NCBI GenBank assembly: GCA_028287305.1
Contig: JAQBPX010000038.1
Location: forward strand, 310,001 to 374,000
DNA: 64,000 bases
Origin: Gemmatimonadota bacterium
GTDB taxonomy: Bacteria; Gemmatimonadota; Gemmatimonadetes; Gemmatimonadales; Gemmatimonadaceae
Direction of reading: 5' to 3'
How positions within the stretch are numbered: the stretch's first letter is position 1; the number at the start of each line of letters is the position of its first letter. Below are positions 1-8,179 of the stretch, piece after piece. Made by a program: the position numbers and the translations under genes. A model generated the notes under the pieces. That model did no database searches. It saw nothing but the letters and a program-made list of their open reading frames with translations, and was not told the DNA's origin.

Positions 1-462
1 TCCGCTGGCAGGCGTACCTTCGACTTTCCCCGCATCCGAATCGGCGTATTCGGCGATTCACTCGACCTGTTGCTCGACCTGGGTGCGAGCACGCTGCCAA
101 CGCCGGCCGCGCTGGCGGTGCTGGGTGGGACGGCCGGAATCCGTGGGGCGAGCTTCATCAAGGACTCCGTCTTCCGTAAGTGGCAGCTCGCGCACCCGGA
201 GTGGCGAGTGGTCGAGCAGGCGGATCAGGTGTCGCGACAGGCGATGATCGAGGTGCCGCAGGTGAACATCGCCGGCTTGTCACTGGGTCCAGTGTGGTTC
301 GTGCGTCGCCCTGATCGCGCCCTCGGTGAGATGATGACCGCCATGATGGACCGGCCCATCGACGGCTCGCTTGGTGGCTCCGCCTTGCGCTATCTCGACG
401 TGACGCTCGACTATCCTCGTGGCGTCGCGGGGTTCACGCGCGCCTCGCCGCCGGCGCCGTGA
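1..462 (+). CDS. Retropepsin/pepsin-like aspartyl protease, C-terminal part (5' end outside window)
   Basis: The frame is already open at base 1, so the gene starts upstream of the window; about 153 residues are visible. The stretch FGDSLDLLLDLGAST resembles the active-site segment of aspartyl-protease-like proteins (D-[TSL]-G-A-[ST]) with Leu in the second position. It is followed by a short hydrophobic region and an EVPQVNIAGLSLGPVWFV segment like the second beta-hairpin of retropepsin-like domains. A second catalytic half may lie upstream. The TGA stop overlaps the GTG start of the next gene (GTGA), so the two are probably co-transcribed. Protease activity is inferred from one motif only; a non-catalytic relative is possible. 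Confidence 0.55.
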   Translation, partial: SAGRRTFDFPRIRIGVFGDSLDLLLDLGASTLPTPAALAVLGGTAGIRGASFIKDSVFRKWQLAHPEWRVVEQADQVSRQAMIEVPQVNIAGLSLGPVWFVRRPDRALGEMMTAMMDRPIDGSLGGSALRYLDVTLDYPRGVAGFTRASPPAP

Positions 463-995
463 CCGCGCGCAAGCTGGCCTGCTGCCCTGGCTGCGGCGCG
501 CGCGTCCCCGACGAAGGAAGGGCCACGCACCCGTACTACGACGCGTCGCCTGGCTGCTGGGCGACCTACGGGAGCGTGCTCGCGCGTGAGTACACCGACG
601 CGCGCTACGCATCGGTGCACCGACTCACGGTGGACAGTTACGCCGTGCAGCATCCGGGCGTGGAGGAACGTCGCACGATCCAGTCGGTCGCAGTGCACCT
701 GATTGGACTGCAGCTGGTGCTGGAGCGCTCGCTGACGAGTGCACACGTGGTGCAGCTGCTGCGCATCGCGGCTGACCGCAGCGGCCAGTATCACTGGCTC
801 GTTCCCCCCGCCGCCGATCCCGCGTGCACCGTGGTCGAGGTGAGCAGGGCCGGGATCAGGGATCCAGTCGCGCACGTTCACGCGGTTCGCGCATGGGCGA
901 GCCACGCCTGGCGCACCTGGCAACCTCATCACGCCCAGGTGAGGCACTGGGCCCTGGAGCTGGAGGGGCGCGATGTCGCCGCACATTCACCGTAA
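459..995 (+). CDS. DUF5946 family protein
   Basis: This 178-aa soluble protein starts at GTG 459, overlapping the upstream stop by four bases. The N-terminus has a CPGCG motif (Cys9 and Cys12), then a THPYYDASPGCWATYG block, then HRLTVDSYAVQHPG. That series is the signature of the DUF5946 family. The paired cysteines with nearby His/Cys could bind a metal, but this is inference. There is no signal peptide, so it should be cytoplasmic. Its biochemical role is unknown, and pairing with a protease-like gene gives little guidance. Family assignment is fairly secure because several conserved blocks occur in the right order over the usual length. Confidence 0.75.
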   Translation: MTARKLACCPGCGARVPDEGRATHPYYDASPGCWATYGSVLAREYTDARYASVHRLTVDSYAVQHPGVEERRTIQSVAVHLIGLQLVLERSLTSAHVVQLLRIAADRSGQYHWLVPPAADPACTVVEVSRAGIRDPVAHVHAVRAWASHAWRTWQPHHAQVRHWALELEGRDVAAHSP

Positions 996-1089
996 GCATC
1001 AGGCAAGGGTGACGTAGGCGTTCGCGCTTTCAGGCAACCCGGGTTCCCGCGCCGGGGACGAACCAGGCATCCCTTCCTCGGAGACCCAC

Positions 1090-2322
1090 ATGAAACGCCC
1101 GCTCGTTCACCTGCTCGCCTGCGTCGCCTGCGTCGCCGGCATCAGTGTCTCACTCGGCGCCCAGGCGCCCACGGACAGCGCGCTGCGCGCGGAACTGCTC
1201 GCCAGGCAGCAGGACGCGATGACGCGCAAGCGCGAACTGCTTCCGCCGCCCGGGCCCGGCGGGATGACCACGATACGATCGGACGATCCGGTGTTCGCGA
1301 GGCTCGCGTCGCTCGACTCGACGACTACGGAATACATCCGGGGCGTGATCGCGCGCGTGGGCTGGCCGGATGAACGGCTGGTGGGCAAGGAGGGCTCGCA
1401 CGCGGCGTGGTCGCTGGTGCGCCAGAGCCGAGACCAGGATTTTCGTCGCGCGAGCCTGACACTGATGCAGAAGTCGGTGGCCGCCGGCCGCGCCTCCGCC
1501 ACCGATGCCGCAATGCTGGAGGATGAGATCCGGGTTTCCCTGGGCCAGATGCAGTGGTACGGCACGCGATACACCGTTCGCGACGGCAAGCGACAGCTCA
1601 ACACGATCGAGGACTCGGTGAACGTGGACACGCGTCGCGCCGCCGTGGGTCTCGGACCGCTCGCGGATTCGGTGCGCTCGATGGGCATCGGCGCGACGGT
1701 TTCCGGCATGTCCACCATTTCGACCGGCAGCGCCACTGGAATGCCGCAGGCCGCGATGATTCCCGATCCGCCAGCAAGCGAGCCGGCGAGCGACACCGCC
1801 CTCCGGCACGAATTGATCGTGCGCCTTCGCGAGGACCAGCGCGTGCGGCAGCTGGGCGCCGTGAAGCTTGGGCAGGCCGTGATCGTGGATCCGGCGCGGG
1901 CGAGGGAGCTTCGCAGCGTGGACTCGTCGAACACGGCCTTCATGAAGGCCCTGGTCAAGCGTGTCGGCTGGCCGGGCCGGACGATGGTCGGCCGCTCCGG
2001 CGCGCAGGCCGCCTTCCTGCTCAGCCAGCATGCCGATGCCGATACGGCGTTTCAGCGCGAGGTGCTCGAGCAGGTGACGGCGGCGGCGGCGAAGGGCGAG
2101 GCAGGCAACAGCGACGTGGCCTACCTCACCGACCGCGTGCTGCGTCATGCCGGCAAGCCGCAGCGCTTCGGCACGCAGGTCTCGATCATCGACGGCAAGC
2201 CGAGCATCTCGCCGGTGGAGGACTCGGCGCACGTGAACGATCGCCGCAAGGCGATGGGGCTGGGGAGCGTGGAGGATTACCTCAACAACATGTCGGTCAT
2301 GCGGAAGCCGCCGGCTGCGTGA
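1090..2322 (+). CDS. Exported protein with two tandem DUF6624 domains
   Basis: A 410-aa protein with a signal peptide (residues 1-24, cleavage near SLGAQA). The mature part holds two copies of the same domain, about residues 30-195 and 235-400. Each copy has an Asp/Arg-rich helix, a V(G/K)WP block (RVGWPDERLVG; RVGWPGRTMVG), a segment ending in FRR or FQR, and a YGT...EDS..V(D/N).RR...GLG tail. This order matches DUF6624, a family of unknown function. A single-domain paralogue lies at 14938-15582. It converges on an esterase gene across a strong hairpin, and the paralogue is also beside an esterase. Function is not known; periplasmic or surface location is inferred from the signal peptide. 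Confidence 0.8.
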   Translation: MKRPLVHLLACVACVAGISVSLGAQAPTDSALRAELLARQQDAMTRKRELLPPPGPGGMTTIRSDDPVFARLASLDSTTTEYIRGVIARVGWPDERLVGKEGSHAAWSLVRQSRDQDFRRASLTLMQKSVAAGRASATDAAMLEDEIRVSLGQMQWYGTRYTVRDGKRQLNTIEDSVNVDTRRAAVGLGPLADSVRSMGIGATVSGMSTISTGSATGMPQAAMIPDPPASEPASDTALRHELIVRLREDQRVRQLGAVKLGQAVIVDPARARELRSVDSSNTAFMKALVKRVGWPGRTMVGRSGAQAAFLLSQHADADTAFQREVLEQVTAAAAKGEAGNSDVAYLTDRVLRHAGKPQRFGTQVSIIDGKPSISPVEDSAHVNDRRKAMGLGSVEDYLNNMSVMRKPPAA

Positions 2323-2384
2323 GGTCGCTGGCACGCTCGGGGGTACGCGCGCAACAAAGGCCTAGCCCCCGGGGGCGCGGCTGC

Positions 2385-2420
2385 CCCCGCAGTTCCCGGA
2401 TGGACGCGGGAACTGCGGGG
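2385..2420. terminator. Bidirectional hairpin terminator between convergent genes
   Basis: The arms CCCCGCAGTTCCCG (2385-2398) and CGGGAACTGCGGGG (2407-2420) are perfectly complementary, giving a 14-bp stem with an 8-base loop. It sits in the 133-bp gap between two convergent genes, where a two-way terminator would be expected. There is no long T tract on either side, so it may act as a blocking structure or a weak intrinsic terminator. Confidence 0.6.
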
Positions 2421-2455
2421 CTATTGTGCTGTTGAGCACGGCTCGCTGAGCCTGG

Positions 2456-3625
2456 TCAGCGCTGAAAGCTCCACCGCAGCTGCTCGACCAGCATTTCCTC
2501 CCAGAGCATGTCATCGTGTCCGCCGAGGAAGCGTACATACCTCACGCGGTTTCCCGCTCGCTCCAGCCGATCCGCCAGCTGCCTCGCGGCATGCTCCAGG
2601 CGAGGCTCGAAGCTGCCGGCCGCGAGAAAGTACGAAGCATGCGCGCCTGGTGGCCCATCGGGAATGAGGTCGAAGCTGGGAGAGGCGACCAGCGCCGCGC
2701 CGAACAGTTCCGGATGGCGTCGCACCATCACGATCGCCAGCGAGCCGCCATTCGAGCCTCCCCAGAACGCGGTGTTGGTCGCTCCCGTGGGAACGCCGAG
2801 CGTGCGCTCCGCCCACGGCATCACCACCCCAGTCAGGAACTGCTCGTGCCTCACGAACTTCGCGCTGTCACCGCGAAACCCGAAGTTGTACTCGAGAGTG
2901 CGATCAAAGCGCGCCTCCGCTGTCCTTGCGGGCGCGGGACGGATCCCGACCATCGCCGTGGGCGGAATGGCGCCGCTGGTATTGAGCGTGTCGAGCAGGG
3001 CGGCCACCGTACGTACCGCGTTTCCATCGCCCATGTAGAGCACGTGCCGCTGCGTCGTCCGGGCCCAGCCCGCCGGCAGGTAGGACAGCACCTCCCGGCG
3101 CTCGCCGTCGGCGAACTCCAGGGTGTCGGCGCGCACGGCCCCCTGCACTCGCCGAGCCCGCAGGGGAGGTGGCGGCGCCGACGGCCCGCGCCACTCGTTG
3201 CGCGCGGGCAGGCCGACAGTGGTAGAGGACATCACGCGATATCCGAGTCGCGCGGCGCGCATGCCCGCGGCCTGCATGGTGAGGATCCAGCGATCGGTTC
3301 CCTCCACGCGCGACATGGGCACCGAGATCGCCCCGATCACCTCCAGCGAGTCTCGGCTGCTCGCCACCAGCGTGAGCGTGTCGCCCACGAGGAACGCACC
3401 ATCCTGCGCGGCGAATCGCGCGAGGTCGCCCGCGCCCAGCGACCACCGCAGCCGGCAGGGCGCTGAGTCGGGTGCAGTCCCGCGCGCGGGCTGCGTGCAG
3501 TCGTGCATCGAGGACGTTCCCTGGTCGACGGTCGCGAATGCAACGCGTCCGTCGAGCGCGGGCGGGTGTGGATGGGCACAGGCGAGGACGGCGACCACCG
3601 CGATGGCGAGAGGGCGAGTGTGCAT
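2456..3625 (-). CDS. Esterase-family alpha/beta hydrolase lipoprotein
   Basis: A 389-aa protein with a lipoprotein signal (AVLACAHP; Cys16). It has an N-terminal module with paired cysteines (SSMHDC...APC), an Ig/CBM48-like region to about residue 150, and a C-terminal esterase domain of the Fes/esterase D type. The nucleophile elbow is GGSNG (Ser291) and the catalytic His is probably His370 in FLGGHDD. These enzymes cleave ester bonds in small molecules or peptidyl esters; the substrate here is unknown. A close paralogue with the same domain order is at 15582-16724. The start is ATG with a good signal peptide. It is divergent from the S41 peptidase gene. Confidence 0.78.
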   Translation of the reverse strand: MHTRPLAIAVVAVLACAHPHPPALDGRVAFATVDQGTSSMHDCTQPARGTAPDSAPCRLRWSLGAGDLARFAAQDGAFLVGDTLTLVASSRDSLEVIGAISVPMSRVEGTDRWILTMQAAGMRAARLGYRVMSSTTVGLPARNEWRGPSAPPPPLRARRVQGAVRADTLEFADGERREVLSYLPAGWARTTQRHVLYMGDGNAVRTVAALLDTLNTSGAIPPTAMVGIRPAPARTAEARFDRTLEYNFGFRGDSAKFVRHEQFLTGVVMPWAERTLGVPTGATNTAFWGGSNGGSLAIVMVRRHPELFGAALVASPSFDLIPDGPPGAHASYFLAAGSFEPRLEHAARQLADRLERAGNRVRYVRFLGGHDDMLWEEMLVEQLRWSFQR

Positions 3626-3968
3626 GCGTTCCGGTGAGAGGTTCCGACAACGCTAGTGTTGCCGACGCCGCCAATCGCGCACGGGCCGCAACATCTTTCC
3701 ATTCCCGTATCCTGTACTTACACCTCTTGCGCAGAGAGGGTCGGATCCTCGATCGGGGCGCGCCGCTGCAGACGGAAGAGTCTTCCGACTGGCGCGCCGA
3801 CGTTCCCCTGACGGAGTCATTCCTGCAGGCCGACCACTGGCTGGACGGGGTCCACTGCGCGACGCCGAAGTCGTAACGCGTGGCGATCTCCGCCTGGCTC
3901 AGGCGCCCCACAAGCGTGCCGTACAAGAACTGTCGGGAATCTGTCGGGGCCGAAACTGACATCACCAC
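3626..3968. other. Divergent intergenic region, no gene recognised
   Basis: About 340 bases separate the esterase start (minus strand) from the S41 peptidase start (plus strand), so promoters for both probably lie here. Short open frames cross it on both strands, but none has a convincing start, ribosome site or recognisable family. No clear consensus promoter was identified. Confidence 0.5.
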
Positions 3969-5240
3969 GTGCGCGTCTGGCGGGAACCTCCTTTGCCAAC
4001 TCGATCCCGGGTGCCCGTGCCTGCACATCTTCTCGCGCTGCTCGCCTCCGTCACGATGCACGCCGCCGTTCGCCCTGAGTCCACGGATACCCTACCGCTC
4101 GCCACGCGCGAACGGGTCGCCACCACCATCGAGCGCGAGGTGCGCGGCTACTTCGCGCACTGGAGCGCGGTGCCGGGAGTGAACTTCGACAGCCTTGTGC
4201 TCGTGTATCGCGCGCAGGTGCGGGCGACTGCCGGGCGCCGCGAGTTCGACTTCGCCACGATGGAATTCCTCGCCGCGCTGCACAATGGCCACACCGACTT
4301 CAACGACGACTCACTGTGGTCGCGCGAGGGGGCGCCCCTTGGCTTCGGCCTTCGCTACCTCGAGGGTGCGTGGGTGGTGAGCCGCAGCGCGCGGGACGGG
4401 TTGCGCGTTGGAGATCGTGTCGAGCTGATCGACGGTGAGCCGTTCGAGCGGTTCTTCCAACGGCAACGGCGTTTCATCGGCGCATCGAGCGAGCGGGCGG
4501 CGCGCGGTGGACTGGGGGGTCGCCCGTACCTGTTTCCCACTCGCTTTTCGCTCGGCGTCTCGGGTGGCGGCACCGCGATCGTGGATCGTGCGGTGCCCGT
4601 ACCGCCAGCGCCGAGCCTGCCCCTGGGTGACACTCCGCACCGATGGATCGTTGCCGACAGCGTGGCCTACCTGCGCGTGCCCGCGTTCCAGCCTGGGAGC
4701 TACGAGCAGTCTGCGCTCACGGCGCTCGCCGAGTTGAAGTCGGCGCCCGTCCTGATTCTCGACCTGCGCAACAATGGCGGCGGCAGCACGCCGTGGAAGC
4801 TACGCAAGGCACTCGTGGGCACGCGGCACGCCGACTTCGGGATCGAGCGTGACAACGTGGCACCGGGCCTGTTGATGCGCGCGGTATCGCCCCTGGTGCT
4901 CGCCACGTGGCGAGTGCCGCGCTATCGCGGCCGCATGATCGTGCTCGCGAACGGCGGATGCGGCTCGGCCTGCGAGGACCTGCTCGTGGCGCTCAAGGGC
5001 GCGCCCCGCGTCGCGGTGGTGGGCGACACGACCTTCGGTTCCACGGGCCAGCCGCGATTCATGAACTTCGGGAATGGAATGCGCGCCCGCGTGAGTGCAC
5101 GGCGCGCCACGCTTCCAGATGGATCGCGCTTCGAGGGCGTCGGGATCGCCCCCGACGTGTACGTGGCGGTGCCCATTGGCGCGACCACCGACGTGCAGCT
5201 CGAGCGCGCGCTGGCGATGGCGCGCTCCGGGGCGCGCTAG
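3969..5240 (+). CDS. S41-family serine peptidase (C-terminal-processing-protease-like)
   Basis: A 423-aa protein with the features of an S41 tail-type protease. An N-terminal helical region is followed by a PDZ-like segment (GLRVGDRVELIDGEPF), the strand LILDLRNNGGGST, and the nucleophile segment GGCGSACEDLLVAL, where the Ser lies before the conserved ED. The C-terminal block is GVGIAPDV. Such enzymes cut exported proteins near the C-terminus. A GTG at 4011 would give a shorter protein beginning with the hydrophobic stretch HLLALLASVTMHAA and is an equally good start; neither has a clear Shine-Dalgarno. A catalytic Lys is not obvious, so activity is inferred from the Ser region. Confidence 0.75.
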   Translation: MRVWREPPLPTRSRVPVPAHLLALLASVTMHAAVRPESTDTLPLATRERVATTIEREVRGYFAHWSAVPGVNFDSLVLVYRAQVRATAGRREFDFATMEFLAALHNGHTDFNDDSLWSREGAPLGFGLRYLEGAWVVSRSARDGLRVGDRVELIDGEPFERFFQRQRRFIGASSERAARGGLGGRPYLFPTRFSLGVSGGGTAIVDRAVPVPPAPSLPLGDTPHRWIVADSVAYLRVPAFQPGSYEQSALTALAELKSAPVLILDLRNNGGGSTPWKLRKALVGTRHADFGIERDNVAPGLLMRAVSPLVLATWRVPRYRGRMIVLANGGCGSACEDLLVALKGAPRVAVVGDTTFGSTGQPRFMNFGNGMRARVSARRATLPDGSRFEGVGIAPDVYVAVPIGATTDVQLERALAMARSGAR

Positions 5241-5364
5241 TGGGGTCCCGGTGGAAAGGCCCACGTGAAGGTCCCGTACGAGTGCGGTATGGAGGCGCGG
5301 CGATGCGTGCGCCGGGTGCTACACTGGCGGCGGACAGGACTCACTCACACTCGCACGAGGCGTC

Positions 5365-6093
5365 ATGAAGCTCACTCGCATGCTCGCGGCGCTGCTCGCA
5401 CTCGGCTGCGCGTCATCCGTACCAGTAGCGACCGCGCCGAGCCGGTCGTCCATCCTTGCCCTGCTCACCCCCGGCGATCCCGACCTGGACGGGCGACGGG
5501 TGAAGCCCTACTCCGCGCAGTTCCGCATCACCGGCAAGCGAATCCCCGGGGACACCGCCGAGTCGGTGATCGCGCGCTTCAGGCAGTCAGTCAGCCAGCC
5601 GGCGAGTGGCGTGCTGCTTGCGCACTTCGACTACGGCGCCGAGCGCGTCTCCATCGACAGCATCTGGATGGACGCACGCTCCCTGCGCCCGCGTCGCGAA
5701 TGGCTTCGCGTTGGCCCCACCACCATGCAGTTCGAGTATTCGCCCACCGAGGTGCAGGTCGCCTCCACGCGAGGGGATTCCACCCGGCGCGTCACGCGGG
5801 CGTTCACGGAGGAGACCTTTGCCTTCAACCAGCTGGAATCGATCGTGCAGGCGATTCCGCTCAAGGCGGGCTATCAGCGCATCGTGCCGCTCTTCTCGGA
5901 GATGGATGCGAAGGTCGAGCACGATACGATCACCGTGCTCGCGCGCAGCGCCTCCGATGGGCGATGGACGGTGCAATTCGCCGACCCGGTGATCGTGCAG
6001 ACCTACACGGTGGACGAGGAGACGCATGCCGTGCACTCACTCAGCACCCTCGTACGGCGGCAGGGCATGACCATGACGCGCCGCGCGCCATGA
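5365..6093 (+). CDS. Lipoprotein of unknown function
   Basis: A 242-aa protein beginning MKLTRMLAALLALGCASS, a classical lipobox with Cys15, so it should be lipid-anchored. The rest is beta-rich and polar without a catalytic motif; segments such as VEHDTITVLAR and YTVDEETHAVHSL resemble DUF3108-like outer-membrane-associated proteins, but this is only a fold-level impression. The stop overlaps the start of the downstream serine hydrolase (ATGA at 6090), so the two are translationally coupled and may act together. A similar beta-rich exported protein occurs at 37737-38603. No function is proposed. Confidence 0.6.
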   Translation: MKLTRMLAALLALGCASSVPVATAPSRSSILALLTPGDPDLDGRRVKPYSAQFRITGKRIPGDTAESVIARFRQSVSQPASGVLLAHFDYGAERVSIDSIWMDARSLRPRREWLRVGPTTMQFEYSPTEVQVASTRGDSTRRVTRAFTEETFAFNQLESIVQAIPLKAGYQRIVPLFSEMDAKVEHDTITVLARSASDGRWTVQFADPVIVQTYTVDEETHAVHSLSTLVRRQGMTMTRRAP

Positions 6094-7184
6094 CTCGCTC
6101 CCTTCGCCTCGTGCTCGCCATGCTGCTCATGGCCGGCTGCACGCCATGGCCAGCGGTGGGGACCGGCGCCCTGCGCGTCTCCCACGAGTGGCACTCCACC
6201 CTGGCCATCTACCTCGACTCGATCGGCGCCACCGGCCGCAGCGGGCTCGTGATGGTGGACAGCGGCGGCGAAGTGACCTTCACGCACGGATTCGGTGACG
6301 CGAATCGCGGCACCCGCTCACGCAATGCGGCCTCCACGCTCTTCGAGCTCTCCTCCATCGCCAAGGTCTTCACCGCCGTGGCCATCGAGCAGCAGGCCGA
6401 GGCGGGGCACCTGCGCCTCGACGATTCCCTTCCCCGCTTCCTCGAAAGCGTTCCCCCCGACAAGGCGGGCATCACCGTGCGGCAGCTCCTCAGCCACACC
6501 GCGGGGCTCGAGATCTATCACGACACCGCCGGCGACTTCGAGCCGCTCTCCAAGGAGGAGGCGCTTCACCGGATCCTCACCACCAAGCTCCGCTACGCAC
6601 CGGGCACGCGCGAGGGGTACTCCAACTCCGGCTACACGCTGCTCGCGGCCATCCTCGAGCGCGTGAGTGGCGAGCCCTGGCAAGGCTACCTGCAGCGTCG
6701 CGTGCTCGCGCCGGCCGGACTGCGCGAAACCTGGTTCTGGGGCGACCGCGCCATGCCGGAGTCGCGGGTGGCGCACGGCTACCTCCAGGGCCGCGACGTG
6801 GGCGACCCGCGCGACTGGACGCTCACCTGGGTCGGGGTGGGCGCAGCAGGCATGGTGTCCACCGCGGCCGACCTCGTGCGCTTCTCGCACGCGATCGACG
6901 ACGGCACGCTCGTGTCGGCCGCCACTGCACGCGACATGGAACGCGCCCCGCTCGGGCACTGGGCACTGGGGTGGGAGCTTCCCCGCGCCGATTCGGGGCG
7001 ACTGGTGATGAAGGGCGGATCGAACGACTTCGGCTTCAACTCCCAGCTCCTCCGCTATCGTGCCGACCGCGTGACGATCGTCCTCCTCTTCAACGCGAAG
7101 GTGGACCCCGAAGACTATCCTCACCAGCGCTACGGGCCCCGCATCTCGCGCATCGTGCTCGACGGCCTGCGAACACCCCCGTGA
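6090..7184 (+). CDS. Serine hydrolase, class C beta-lactamase/DD-peptidase fold, lipoprotein
   Basis: A 364-aa lipoprotein (lipobox LLMAGC, Cys17) of the beta-lactamase-related family. The SxxK motif is S89-I-A-K92 and the Y-x-N motif is Y177-S-N179, both correctly spaced. The third motif is probably in the KGGSND region near the C-terminus. Family members include DD-peptidases, esterases and D-amino-acid amidases rather than true beta-lactamases, and the substrate cannot be predicted. The start is fixed by ATGA overlap with the upstream lipoprotein gene. Confidence 0.82.
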   Translation: MTRSLRLVLAMLLMAGCTPWPAVGTGALRVSHEWHSTLAIYLDSIGATGRSGLVMVDSGGEVTFTHGFGDANRGTRSRNAASTLFELSSIAKVFTAVAIEQQAEAGHLRLDDSLPRFLESVPPDKAGITVRQLLSHTAGLEIYHDTAGDFEPLSKEEALHRILTTKLRYAPGTREGYSNSGYTLLAAILERVSGEPWQGYLQRRVLAPAGLRETWFWGDRAMPESRVAHGYLQGRDVGDPRDWTLTWVGVGAAGMVSTAADLVRFSHAIDDGTLVSAATARDMERAPLGHWALGWELPRADSGRLVMKGGSNDFGFNSQLLRYRADRVTIVLLFNAKVDPEDYPHQRYGPRISRIVLDGLRTPP

Positions 7185-7215
7185 CGCGAGCGTCGCTGCG
7201 CGGGTAGTTCGCAAC

Positions 7216-7962
7216 ATGCACCCAGCGCCCGATACGCTGCGACCCGTCGTGTTCGCCTACGACTTTCCGCACAAGAAGACGCAGGACGTCATCCTCCGGC
7301 TCGTCGCGTCGGGTGTGACGCCCGCCGCCGTGATCGCTGCCCCGCCGGTCGACCTTCACCTGCCTCCCTCCGCGCTGCGCGTAAAGGCGCGGCACGTCGG
7401 GCTGGTCGATCCATCGGCACTCTGCGCGGCGCTCCACATCGAATATCACGTGGTGGACCATCGCTCCTCCGAGTGCCTGATGGAGCTCGACCTGCTCGAC
7501 ACCACCCTCGGCATCATCGCCGGCGCGCGCATCCTGCCCCGCTCCGTGATCGAGCGCTTCAGTCGCGGTATCATCAACCTGCACCCCGGCCTGCTCCCCG
7601 CCACGCGGGGTCTCGACGCAATGCAGTGGACCATCTACCGCGACCTGCCACTCGGTGTCAGCGCGCACCTCATCGACCACCGCGTGGACGCCGGCGCCCT
7701 CTTGCTCACGCAGCAGATCGACGAGTATCCGGACGACACGCTCGTGGACGTGAGCCTCCGGCTCTACGAGACGCAACTCGACGTGCTCCCGGAAGCGATC
7801 CGCATCGCGATGGAGCACCCCGCGCACGAGCTGCCGCAGGTGGAGGGAGGCAGCCACAATCGCGGATTTCCGGCGGAGCTCGTGCCGCTGCTGCGTGAGC
7901 GGTTCCGTGAGCGTCGCCGGCGGATGCGACGGGGCCGCTCGATGGTGCGGGCGTCGGCCTGA
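7216..7962 (+). CDS. Formyltransferase-fold protein
   Basis: A 248-aa cytoplasmic protein with the formyl_transferase signature INLHPGLLPATRG: Asn121 and His123, with Asp158 (HRVDAGAL) in the place of the catalytic Asp. These are the Asn-His-Asp triad of enzymes that move a formyl group from 10-formyl-tetrahydrofolate to an amine, as in GAR, methionyl-tRNA and sugar formyltransferases. The N-terminus (RPVVFAYDF) is a Rossmann strand with an unusual fingerprint. It lacks the C-terminal OB domain of tRNA formyltransferase, so a sugar or nucleotide amine substrate is more likely. It stands alone between exported-protein genes. Confidence 0.75.
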   Translation: MHPAPDTLRPVVFAYDFPHKKTQDVILRLVASGVTPAAVIAAPPVDLHLPPSALRVKARHVGLVDPSALCAALHIEYHVVDHRSSECLMELDLLDTTLGIIAGARILPRSVIERFSRGIINLHPGLLPATRGLDAMQWTIYRDLPLGVSAHLIDHRVDAGALLLTQQIDEYPDDTLVDVSLRLYETQLDVLPEAIRIAMEHPAHELPQVEGGSHNRGFPAELVPLLRERFRERRRRMRRGRSMVRASA

Positions 7963-8055
7963 CCGATCCTTGAGAGTTCCTTACACGCCGCGTGCACGGG
8001 CACGACGCGACCGTTCACGCGTGGGGCATGTTTCATTCACCCCCTCAGGAGCTCC

Positions 8056-8175
8056 ATGGTCCTCTCCCGCGTATTCGGCACCGGCACCAGCACCACCGTT
8101 GCAGTCGGCTCCGTGGTCATCATCCTCGGCGCGTTGATCGCCCGCAGGAAGCGGCGGCGCAATCAGAACCGTTGA
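8056..8175 (+). CDS. Small single-pass membrane protein (39 aa)
   Basis: The frame starts at ATG 8056 with an AGGAG ribosome site at about 8046-8050. The product is 39 residues: a polar start (VLSRVFGTGTSTT), a hydrophobic helix (VAVGSVVIILGALIA) and a strongly basic tail (RRKRRRNQNR). This is the layout of a one-helix membrane protein with a cytoplasmic C-terminus by the positive-inside rule. Its stop is only four bases before the ATG of the downstream DUF5700 gene, so the two are probably one transcript. Family unknown; gene reality rests on the ribosome site, composition and spacing. Confidence 0.55.
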   Translation: MVLSRVFGTGTSTTVAVGSVVIILGALIARRKRRRNQNR

Positions 8176-8179
8176 CCGC

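Noticed and set aside
3700-3968. A possible gene fragment on the minus strand (LSQAEIATRYDF...) between the esterase and S41 genes.
   Set aside because: No start, ribosome site or family match could be seen, and the frame is short; left as intergenic.
6090-7184. A beta-lactamase resistance gene.
   Set aside because: SxxK and YxN are shared by many esterases and peptidases of this fold, and the lipoprotein has no feature specific to beta-lactamases.
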